The notes beneath the pieces were generated by a model. The model saw nothing but the letters and a program-made list of their open reading frames with translations, did not search any database and was not told the origin of the DNA. A DNA stretch of 64,000 nucleotides from Charina bottae (taxonomy: Eukaryota; Chordata; Lepidosauria; Squamata; Charinaidae): positions 1,572,501 to 1,636,500 of the forward strand of contig JALMGJ010000019.1 in NCBI GenBank assembly GCA_023362775.1. The letters run 5' to 3'. The translations under genes and the position numbers were made by a program. The first letter of the stretch is position 1. Every line of letters begins with the position of its first letter. Positions 12,801 through 25,100 of the stretch are shown here, piece by piece.

Positions 12801-15800
12801 AGTACTGCTTATCAGATACAGATCTTGATATAACACACTAAATTGCCTAAAAAGTTAAACAGTCGTTTTAATGGTATGTTGACAGTAAATAACTGTGATG
12901 AAACTTTAAAACACAAATACCTGTACTCCTTTTTGTTAAGACTGGTAAAGCGCACAGTATCATCCATACTACAGCTGACCAGCTGCTCCAAGTCATCCAC
13001 AGCCATTTGGGAAACTAGGTTTGTGTGTCCTTTCCCTCCAAATTCATCATTTTCCCCTGTCTCAGAATCCCAATAATGTGCAAAAAATATTAAGGAAATT
13101 CTTTTCAGGCTGAGGAGGAAAGGAAAATCCAAAACCTAATCCGTACAACAATTAAGCTATGTCAAAAGTCCTGCTACATACATTTAGATAGCAAAGAAAA
13201 AAGGCCCAAACTAAATGATATTTGATTATTCTCCCAAGGTTTTTAAGAAACCAACCCCAATATTAGCACTGCAAACCCCAGTGGAACTTGTCATGTCAGA
13301 AGCTTTTGTAAGAAAGCCTGCAAGCCTTTCACAAAATCAAATTACCTATAAAGAAATGTGTAGAAAATACTTTGGTTGCTATGCAAACGTGCTTGGGTCT
13401 TGTTGAAAATATCTTTGGATAATGGGAGAGAAAATCACTTGAAGTTTGAGAAGCTAGAAATGCTGCATTTGTGTGGAGGAGTTTCTATGCTAATAATTTT
13501 ATCTAACTTAAATAGATTAACTTCAAATTTTACCGAATGTCTCAAAAAAGAGGGTTGGGCAACCATGAGGCTTTCATGCAGCAGTTCAAATAAGCATGAT
13601 GTTCTATTATATCCTGTTTGCTAATGAAGTTTCAGTGGCAGCAAACATGACAGAAACAGTGACGCAAAAACACTTGGCAGAACCAAGGCTGTAGAGCAGG
13701 GGTACCCAACCTTTTTGGCACCAGGGACCGGTCATGGAAGACAATTTTTACACGGACGGGGGGGGCGGGGTTTGCAGGCGGGAGCCAATCGCGCGCACCA
13801 GGGGGGAAGCGTTTGGAGACTTGCATGGCTGCCCAGTTCGTAACAGGCCGCGGATCGGTAGCGGTCCGCGGCCCAGGGGTTGAGGACCCCTGCTGTAGAA
13901 AACTCTGGCCACTTCCCTCAGGATTTGCACGATCAATTGGCCACTTCAGGTTAGCACAAATAACTGTTGGTCACTTAAAGGATATTAATATGTCCATCAT
14001 GGCTTCCAGAATATATATAGGATTTCCCCCCATTTTTATGCACCGTAAGACACTGTATTGATTTACTGTGACCCTGCAAGAAAGCAGATATAATTACTAC
14101 AAAGAGCCACAATTATCTTTTTAAAAAACAAAGCAGTTTGCTTAAACTTCTTCACATTAAAAAACAGAGGCTTAGATCAGAGCTTTCCAAACTGTGTGTG
14201 GCGACACAAAAGTGTGTCGCCACACACGGTCTGGTGTGTCGCCACACAACCCGGAAGCACTAATCATCATCAGCGCTTCCGAGTTTTCCCACGGCGACAC
14301 ACCAACGGCGGCGCGCAAAAACCCGAAAGCGGCAGCAGCGCTTCTGGGGTTTTGTGCGCTGCCGCAACGGGGCAGGGAGGTGGAGGTTAGGCGCTCCTCC
14401 AGACGGAGGAAGCCTCACGGGCGGGGGAGGATTCCCTTTTAGGGGCTTAAGGGTAGCTGCTCGGAGGGCCCCAAGCCAAGAGCCTCTCCGCAAACTCCCC
14501 GTTTCGCAGTCGAGACGTGTGTCTCCAAAGAGCCCCAGTATAGTGGCATCTCTCCCTGTTGGCTCTATGAGCGGTGCAACGTTGGCAGCCTCCAATTCTA
14601 TTCCTGCAGTTTGGCACTTAGTCTCCCCCCCCCCCCCGCTCTGCCTCTCCCTGTCAAGCGGTTGGTGTGTCGCTGCGGGAAAACTCTGGAAGGCCCTGGC
14701 TTAGATCCAATGAAGCAGGAATCGCTCCCAGTTTCCCAACACAACTTTACCCTGGCTCCTTCTTGGAAAAGGGTTTTCGGAGCTTCAGCTCCTTTAGTGC
14801 TAGCTAAAGTTTATGAAGTTTATGGAGCCATGCAAAGACTGTCTGCAAAGGAAGAATCTGGTCCCCGCCCTTCTTGCACTTTAATTTACTCTGCTGAAAA
14901 AAAATAAGGTAATTGTATCTTAATATACGCCGAAGACTTTCTTTTTGCCATCGTAACCTGTCTCAGACATTAAAAAATTCATAAGCTTCCCTCAGCCCCT
15001 ACACTTCTTATGAAAAACCCCTTTTCAGAAATTTCAGATCAAAACACTGTGCCGGTAAGTACAGGAGTAAGGCTGATTTTAGAATTCGTAACGGCCACCA
15101 TGGTTATGGAGTGAATTACGGAGTAAGCCAAGATGATGTGTTTTCCTTGGCGGAGCCTGCAGCTCAAGTGGAGGAAGGCAGAATATTCAGTTGCATTTTA
15201 GCTCAATCCATATAGAGCAGGGGAAACCTGGCTGAGGTCACGGACGGACCTGTCTCGTTTGGATGCAGCTGGAGAAAGGGCGGTGTGGCCTGCCCCACGA
15301 AGACAAGGCAGGCCAGAAGTGCAAAGTGGCTTTACTCGGAGTGGCTTAAACTGCTCCTTCCTCTCTTAAACTGCTCCTTCCTCTCTGGCTAAGGCAGGCT
15401 CAGGGATGCCGAAACACAACTGCCTTCACAGTCCCTCCAACGGGAAAGGTCAGCAGGGCCTCCTCTCAGCGGCCTCCTCTCTACCTGGGCTTTCCGGCAT
15501 TCCACTTCGGCGCTTTCCTCGCCTGCCACCTTTCCCTTCAAGGAAGGAGCCGGTCCAGATGGAGGATTCGGGAGGGAGGCAGATGGGGCAGCCTTGGCAA
15601 GTGAGGGAAGGGGTGCTAAAAGCTACGTGGGGAAAGGGGTTCTGAAAATGGATTTGGAGTAAGAAAGGTTGGGATTTATTTATTTATTTATTATTTGGAT
15701 TTATCCCCGCCCATCTCTACCGTGGCAGACTCTGGGCGGTTTAAGGAGGTGTACTAGGAAAAGCCAGAGATTGAAGGATGAGCGTGAGCTCTGGGTGCCT

Positions 15801-18800
15801 GAGGACCCTGGGACAGGAGAAGTAAAAATCCAGGTAAGGAATACCCAGGACTATGTGGGCGAAGAGGTGGGAGAGCTTTTTCTGCCCTCTACTGCATTTC
15901 CTTTTACTTTCCAGGCAAACCTGCACCCCTGTGGCCTCCGTTCCAAGTACTAGCCACACCCAACCCATTAGCTTTTTGAGAGGCGGCCAAGGAGACAAGA
16001 AAGGTACCGCTGTACAGGTCAAAAGCCCTTGACACATACTGTAGGACTGAGCACATTCTCTGGATCCTGAAAGGGTCTGTATGTAGTCATGTGAGACTCT
16101 ATATTCAGATCAACTTGGCCCAATACAAGATTTTTTTTAAATGTTTTGATTCACCATAATGTAAACCGAACAGAGGTTGAACACTAGAAATCGCTGCCTT
16201 AATTATTCCACAAACCTTTACGATGCGAAGGGGTTTATTTGGATTGTTCTCATCCAGGTAGTTGATATAGCCAGAAAGGGACAGGGTCAATAAATGGCCT
16301 TTTTGCCACAAACAGCCCAATTGCTGATCCAGAACATCTGATCCCATTTTAAATGTAGTTACAACACTCTGGGCACCAACATCCCAGATCTTAGCTGTTT
16401 TGTCCCCAGAAGCAGAAAGTAGGCGATGGCCATCTGGACTCCAACTAATCTGTAAAAAGAAAAGAAGAGATAATTTAGCTAATGAAAGCCTTGATGGACT
16501 ACTCTCCAAATAAATAACTTATCAATAGGATAAATAGGAGAATCTATTTAAGAAATAAATATATGATTCCTATCTTGAGGGTGAAGATTATACCAAACAT
16601 AAGTCAACTTGAACTCTTATATTTAAGCCTGGAACTACGGATCAATATGGGCCAGATGCTTGGCCACTTCAAAGGCACCTGAGATGCTTTCCTATTTGAT
16701 GGAATCCATGGCAAAAGTTAAACCCACAACCTGTGGCTTGAATCATGTCAACTGGATTTCTATTTTCTCAGTAGAAACGTTTCACTCCTTATCCAAGGAG
16801 CTTCTTCAGTCTGAGTAAAGTTAGTAAGGGAATCCTTAAATATGTTTCTAGGGTGGCTGTGTGACCTTGCACCTGGGGCTAGGTCATGGTTATTTTGAGA
16901 TGTTTATTTCTAAGTCCCTTTATCATCTAAAGGAGGATCGTTAAGATTACCCTGCTGCTGTTGAGCTTGCGAAATGGTCTTAATCTTCCTGGGCACAGAA
17001 GACAAAGCAGGAAGGAAGATAGGGGAAAGGTTGTGCCTGAGGCCCCCACCTCTATTCAAGGAAGGATTTTCCAAGTTGGCATAAATGGATTCCTTGACCC
17101 CTCTCTCAAACCACCTATCTTCTCTGTCTAAAATGTGAACATTAATGTCCTCAAATGAGTGTCCTTTTTCCTTTAGATGAAGATAAACTGCTGACTCTGG
17201 TCCTGTGGTGTTACTTCTCCTGTGTTGGGCCATCCTCCTGTACAAAGGTTGTTTGGTTTCTCCAATGTAGAGTTCAGAGCACTCCTCACTGCACTGGATT
17301 GCATACACTCCAAACTCCAAAACACAAGGAAAGCAATGTAGTGTCTATGAGGCATTATGGTTGTATTGTGCATGGGTGCTTAAAGAATACTGAGAAATTA
17401 GGAAAGTGATATTATTCCAGATATTAAGGTTTGGCTTTTGGAAATTTGTAACATATCCATTCTGGAGAATATTTTCGACTAATCAGAGGATGAAGAAATA
17501 CGTTATTCTTTGGCATAGATGCTATAACTTGCAATAATACTTTTATCTGATTGTAATATAGTATCATCTATATAGTACCATCTCTTGGATTTTTATCTAT
17601 TTTTATCTATTTATTGTTATATTGTAATTTTATATGTATAGATTTTAACTGTTGATATGTTGTAAACCGCCCAGAGTCCCCTATTCGGGGAGATGGGCGG
17701 GGATAAATTTAAATAAATAAATAAATCATGGTATTTTTTGCAAACCAGTGACTATATACAGTATAGTTCAATATATAAAGTAGTTTTTAAATTTTTTCCC
17801 CTATTTTTCTTCTTTTTCATTAACGTTTTAATTTTTTTGGATTGTTTAATTGTGTCACTGATGTTATTGATACATTATTTTATAGCAGCTAAGATCCTGT
17901 GCAGAACCCTCAAACTCCCAGGCCTCTGGTAGAGGACCCGAGGTTGAGGAAGACACACACCACCCATAGGGGTGAGAAGGGAATTTTTTTAATAGTATTA
18001 TATAATATATATTAATATAATACACATTGATATATTATTGATCTTATATAAATGTGCTTGTATTTGTAATCTTTTAAAATAAAGAATAAATTTAAGTTTT
18101 AAAAAAGGCTCTCTGGTCAGACAGGCATTTTCAGGCATCCCAGGCAGCCTGATATTCATGCTGATAACATGCTATTTTCATCATTAGAAGCAGAGTATTG
18201 TTTTGTGTTCTGTTGAACAGAGAAGGACTATTTATTACTTGACTGCCCAACACCATCTTCCGTAACTAAGGCAATCGTTTTGGCAGGTACTGAGAAAGAT
18301 TTGATGACCCTTCTCGTTGGGATGAGAGTGGATTAGATGAGAGTTATTAAAAGCATTGTTAAACCTGCATGTTTCAGATTAGTTGTGGCTGAGAAAGGGA
18401 TATCTCAGCTGGAAGATCATGGGGAGACAGTGGATGTGACTATTATTTACTTACTAAAAGTTGATAATACACATCCAGACAAAACAATGTCGATGGAATG
18501 TCATACAATAGACGTATGCTTAGAAATCTGGAAGAAGCCAAGGAAGATGGCTGTTGTGGGTCTTCCGGGCTGTGTGGCCGTGTTCTGGAAGTTGTGGTTC
18601 CTAATGTTTTGCCAGCATCTGTGGCCGGCATCTTCAGAGGGCAGGAGCACAGACAGAAGCGATCTCTCTGTGCCCAGAGATTTCGCTTCTCTGTGCTCCT
18701 GCCCTCTGAAGATGCTGGCCACAGATGCTGGCGAAACGTTAGGAACCACAACTTCCAGAACACGGCCACACAGCCCGGAAGACCCACAACAGCCATCGAA

Positions 18801-20961
18801 GTCCGGCCGTGAAAGCCTTCGACAATACAAGCCAAGGAAGCCCAGCCAGTTCTCTAGTACGGGAAGTACTGACTGTGCTGGAAGACCATCCACTGATACA
18901 GCAGGCATGGTCAAATGGGACTTGCTTTCAAAAATCTGGGAGACCAAAACAAACTCTTCCTGTGAAACCAGTTCTTGTAAGAATTTGTGGGATCATCAAA
19001 GGACAGAAAAACTCTGGGGAAGGGAGGAGGAGAACAGAAGGAAAGAGGAAGTCAGGGTGAAGGAGTGCAACACGGGTCTTCTCCAAGTGAAACGAGAAGA
19101 CTGTATGACGAAGTGTTTGGGGATGAGAACCCAGGAGTGAATCTCCCCGACCCAGGTTAAGAGGGAGGTTGAGGGGAAAGCGGAGGTTGTGGCTTGTTGG
19201 CGCAGTTATTAAGAGTGGCAGGCAAGTGCCTTGGCAAGTGGAACACCTTAGGATATGGTTATGAAGGAGGTGTCATGTGATATGGGGTGGATGGTAGGAA
19301 GTGTTACTCCTAAGGGGGAAAGGGTGGAATGGAAGCTTAGGGGTAAAGGATTTTGAAACTGTAGTAAAGATCAGAGGGAGGTATTATAGGCAACAGGGGT
19401 AAGCCGCCCTCAAGGAGACCTGGTTTTCTAAGACCGTTCTCTGCTTATGGCTCCGACATCATATTGCGAGCCAGGTTACCAAGTCCCCTGAGGCTCTACA
19501 CTCCAGCTGCTGTCCTTAATGCCAGGCTCACTTATAGTAAAGCTCTCCTGTGATTTAATCATGGACGAGAGAGCGGACGTGGATTTGGACCTGAGGCCCG
19601 GATGAATGAAGTTGCGAGACATGCCCGTTTGGCATCAGCCATGAGCCCGGGGCATAGAAAGTAGCGTGGCCATTGTTATGCCAGAGGCTCCAGGCAGGGA
19701 GACGAGAGGCAGAGATCCACAGATTAAAAAACTAGAGAAACATAAAAGGAAAAGCAGGAAAAATAAATATGAAATAATAAAAGATAAAGTGGAGGGTAAC
19801 AAAAAAGAAAAAAGGTATCTAAAGCAGAAACTTCCGATCTTCTTTGCAGAAGTTACAAGCATAGTAATTACCATCTCCCCCTCCCAAATTACATATCATG
19901 GTTCCTTTCTTCCCACGAGCAAAACTTTTACTCAATAAATCCCGAAACCACCCATTCATTTTTATCCATTTTCAGCAAAAAGTCCACAGAGTTTCCAGTC
20001 TCTTATAAAAGTAATTGTTGTTCCCTCTTTGGTCCACTCTTCAAGACTATCCAGATCTCTTTGAATCCTCTCTTTCAGCGTTGTCCGTAGACGCTTCCGT
20101 GGTCACGTGGCCAGCATGACTAAATGCCGAGGCACACGGAACGCTGTTACCTTCCCACTGGAGTGGTACCTCTTTATCGACTTGCATTTTTACGTGCTTT
20201 CGAACTGCTAGGTTGGCAGGAGCTGGGCGAGAACGGGAGCTCACCCCATTACGCGGAGCTTCCGGGTCTCAAACTGCCGACCTGCCGTCCTTTTGTTCGA
20301 CAGTCGGTAGTCTTAACCGTTACGCCACTGCGTTGCCCTACGCTACTCTGTTACTCTTCTAATAATAAACAAGTGTAATCTGATTCCATTCTGGTACAAG
20401 TGAAGCCTATTTCTTTTTTTACAAGTCCCGTTTCTCTGGACACATTTCCCAGGGCCTAACAAGCGCTTTCCATGGTTAGAGAAATATTCTCTAATAAAAA
20501 GTTATCTTATCTCAAAAATGAAGAATTCATCTCAAAAGAGCCTCTGCTTTGCCTAAAAAAGAAGAGAGAATGCCTCTTCTGAGACGGCTCCTATTACCTT
20601 TGGCTTTCATAAATACTTGTGTTTTTAAAATAGATTTTAAAGTGTCTATCTCCCACAGGAAGTTTTATCATCCATCCAAATGATTAAAACAGAGGCAGCC
20701 CTGAAATTGGAACCAAAGTTCCAGCGAAACTTTATGAAAAGTTTTATGAAAAGGCTGTCCTGGGCTGGATCTTGTTCAGCTTTTCACTAAAATCCAGACG
20801 TTTCCAATGCACTATTGTAACATTTCTCCGTGCCTGACCTGGGATGCGTTGAGTTCTGGCACAGCCGCCCAAGCACACCATGGCGATGCTGTTGTGGCTA
20901 CTACAAAGTAAGGTGCCATTTGTGCAGCTATAATAAATCACTTAAATTGACTTGAAGTAAA

Positions 20962-20996
<35 letters not shown>

Positions 20997-22057
20997 GTGT
21001 GTATATATATGTATAAATAAAAATCCATATAGCACAACTGGAATATACTTACTGCGTAAATGCCGCCATCGTGTGCTTTATTTCCACCAAGACCACCAAC
21101 TTTTTCTCCAGTTTTGCCATCATAAATAATAATCTATTCAGAAGTGTAAAAAGAGACTTAGAATCTTAGATTCTAGACTTAGACTTGGATCTTAGAAGAG
21201 TTAAATTATGGATTGCCTTAAAGCAAACCACTAATATTTCAAGAAGAGTTGAAACATTTTAAATGGCAACCAGTATTTTCCAGCCATGTACTCTTGACAC
21301 TGGAAAACGCTTTTAATATAAATTAATGACAAAGAATCTATACCTTTGTAACACAAGCAGTAAGAAGCGTGCAGGCCTTCCTAGAAATAAAAAGAATCCC
21401 TTTTCCACAGCCAGACTTATTTCTTTTTCATGTGGTTGCTGCCATATTTATTCTCAGAGAGAAGCAGCTGGCATCAGAGTCGGGGCAGCACTGGGATCCC
21501 TCGGCATCTGCTAATGCTGCAGATCAGGGGTCCCCAACCTTTTTGGCACCAGGGACCGGTCGTGGAAGACAATTTTTCCACGGACCGGGGTTTTTTTCCC
21601 GCAGGCAGGAGCCAATCGCGTGCACCGGGGGGGTGGGTGGGTTTGCAGGTGGGAGCCAATTGCACGCACCGGGGGTGGGTGGGGTTTGCAGGCAGGAGCC
21701 AATCGCATGCACCAGGGATGGGGTTTGCAGGCAGGAGCCAATCGCATGCACCAGGGGTGGGGTTTGCAGGTGGGAGCCAATTGCATGCACCGGGGGGGTG
21801 GGGTTTGCAGGTGGAAGCCAATCGTGCACACCAGGAGGTGGGTTTTGCAGGCGGGAGCCCCGCGGCCCACAGGTTGGGGACCCCTGCTGTAGATGGCTCT
21901 GATCACCACTTTAAAGCAGTCTGGCTTCAAGTCACTGCACCATCAATAGCTGTGACCATTTGAGCATCCCCCAGAAGCATACATGGAAATTAAAATAACA
22001 ACTAGCCTCAGCAGCCTAGCGTGTTGCTGCTGTCTGAGGAGGACCTCCTGCAAATGG

Positions 22058-22140
<83 letters not shown>

Positions 22141-25100
22141 CCTCTCTCTCTCTCCTCTCTCTCTCCTCTCTCTCTCTCCCTCTCTGCCAGAGCTTCCATC
22201 ACAACGCCCCAGCAGTGTGACTATCCACAAAACTACTTTGGAGAGAACAATTGCTCTTTCTGCAAATGCAGGCAAATATATTCACTGGAATAGTTCTATC
22301 CCCATTAGATCTGTGAAATGCATTTAAAACTCTAGCTCTTTTGTGTGTGCTCAATATATTTCTCTAGAACAGGGCTTTCCAAAGTTTTTCCCGCGGCGAC
22401 ACACCAAAACCCGGAAGTGCCGTCCTTGCGGCAGTGCGCAAAAACCCGGAAACGCTGCTGCCGCTTTCGGTTTTTGCGCACCGCCGTTGGTGTGTCGCCG
22501 CAGGAAAACCTGGAAGCGCTGATGATGATCAGCGTTTCCGGGTTGTGTGGCGACACACCAGACTGTGTGGCGACACACTTTTGTGTCGCGACACACAGTT
22601 TGGAAAGCTCTGCTCTAGAAGGAAACTGGCTGTGTGAATGAGGCACCCAGATAAAGCCTCCATAATGTATTACCCACAAACATTAAATGTTCCATCAATG
22701 CATGTGAATTAGAACACATACTAAGGTGAGTCATGTGCCCTTGAAAACAGGTCCAATGTGGCATTTTTCATTCAAAGCATGTCTTGCATTTTTTTAGTTT
22801 AAAAATGTTCCCTTTTTACCTGGCCATCTGCACTGGCTGTAGCAAGCCTCTTTCCATCAGGAGAAAACCTCACACAGTTAACGAAGCGGCTGTGGTCCTA
22901 TAGCAGAAGAAATATGCAGCATGGAGATTATGCAGCAGAACTCTGGCTCCTAAACTGAGTTATCCAGATGCACAAGATTGTCTGGTGTCTCAACTCTAAA
23001 GCGTCATGGAAAATGATGACTGGCAGTTCACAGGAAGGAGGCTAACAGGTCATATTCAGCAGACAGGAACATTCATTATGTTGTCTGGGGAAATTAGGGT
23101 TTAAGAAAAGCCCACAATACAATTATCTCTGTGAACAACACAGAGTTTTGGTGGAGATACAAGCAGTCAGTGTTAAAACTTCCTGAGCACTTGGCAGCTT
23201 GAAACAGAAGCATACCCATACAAAGCATGGTATCCATTTTCAACTGCAATAAGGCCAGCGGCAAACACCCCCTTCAGAGATGGCAAGGTCTGAAGCTTGC
23301 ACATCAGTCTACATTATTCCCTAAGCATGGGAGATAGCTAAATAGGAATACTCTTTAGGTTTTCGAAAAGGTTCTAAAGTTCAAAAATATGCAGATGCTG
23401 CTTATCGTATCTAGAGCTACTGCACACGTACAAAAGCCTGTGCAGATGTGACTCGTGCTTATACAAAGTGTGGGAATCAGGCTGCGTGGACATGGAGCTG
23501 CAATCCTGATCCCCCTCTGCCCATGGACACGACATGCTTATGACATTAATGTAGCATAAGGCATGCAAAAGGTGTACCTATGCACATGAGAAGGAGAGTC
23601 TGTGCAGTTTACATTTATTTTAAGGTAGTTTAGCTTCACTGGACAAAGAGAGGGAGAGAAAAGGTATGCATTTTATACGGGCAAAATTACTTCATCTCTG
23701 AGAGTTGTACTTCCCTGAATCTTCTGGATGAGTATTCAGGAAAGATCATTGCAGGAATGGATATCTTACTTCTGTGTCAAGGTGCCTGTGTGACCAATAT
23801 TACAGGATCACACGGCATCCTCTGCCCTCAACAGCAGTGTGGAAAAACCAACACACGTGGATCCCTTTGATTATAACATTTGTTACAAATGCTTTTCACC
23901 CTCTGCTTGTACTTTCCAGATCCCCATTCCAGAAGCAGTACCTCACTCACACGCTGCAGGCGCAGACCCGCTACAATAGTCCTCCATAAGCAAAGTGGCC
24001 TATTTCTCAAGAGATGTGGAAAGTGCTTTCAGCTAGCACAGGAAGGTGAGAGAGGATTCTGACAACAAAGCTGGACTCTGCACAGGAAAGAAGGCAAACT
24101 CACGCTGATGGTAAACTGGAACTTGAACGGTGGTCCTTCAAAGAAAGCAGCACAGTTGTCATCGCTGCCCGTTGCTAAGCGGTACGGCCTCGTCTGTTTA
24201 ATGTCCACCGTATTTATTATTTTGTTGTGACCCGTGAGCTCACCTACTGAAGAACCGGTATCCCACAAGAAGACTGCTCCAAATCTATTTATGCAAAGCA
24301 AAGACATACTTTTTTTAATACATATTAAAGTAACTAATTACTCTCATGCAACTTCAACTTTACTCCTTATGGTATCGTGTCAAAAAATAATAATGAAATC
24401 AACAGTTAAGAAAAAAATTAAACTTCTAATTGTTCCTTTTAATTTTTTTCTTCCCACTTAATATTTTATCATGTTATGTAGTGCATTTTAAGAATAGAAT
24501 AAAAAGGTTCTTGAAGATGAACAAAAACCAGGCTGCAATACCAATTAACTTTCTGCAACAACTTTTAAAGAATATGTTTAATTCTATCACTTCAAGACAC
24601 ACAAAAAATTAGTGAACAAGAATTTTATTTGGTTATAAGCAAATAATATACTTTTAAATAGATCTTGTTTGTATGATCAATACCAGCAAAGCAAAGCACG
24701 GTGGTGTTTAAAATGATTGTTTTATTTATGAGTCCTTAACTCCTGAAGAGATTTACAGAAGTGTACTTCTTGTATAGACCCTGATGCTGGGAAAGACTGA
24801 AGGCAAAAGGAGAAGGGGACGGCAGAGGATGAGATGGTTAGATAGCATCACCGATGTAATGAACATGAATTTGAGTAAACTCCGGGAGACAGTGGAGGAC
24901 AGGAAGGCCTGGCGTGCTGTGGTCCATGGGGTCACGAAGAGTCTGACACGACTAAACGACTGAACAACAACAACAAAGGAAAGGGCAGTATTGTGTACGA
25001 AGTGCCCCCGGATGATAGAGAGGAAGAGGATGCTTAAATAATGCCGATCAACCCTGACTGCTCATTGGAAGGACAGATGCTGAAGCTGAAGCTCAAATAC

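Noticed and set aside
18337..19140. 267-codon open frame, the longest plus-strand frame in intron 7
   Set aside because: It runs through a transposon palindrome, is mirrored by frames on the other strand, and has no domain or codon pattern that I recognise.
21369..21963. 177-codon repetitive Gly/Cys-rich frame
   Set aside because: It is the translation of tandem cassettes inside a hAT element (21525-21886) and is matched by frames on the opposite strand.
22008..22275. Arg-Glu repeat protein frames
   Set aside because: They are a translated (CT)n microsatellite.
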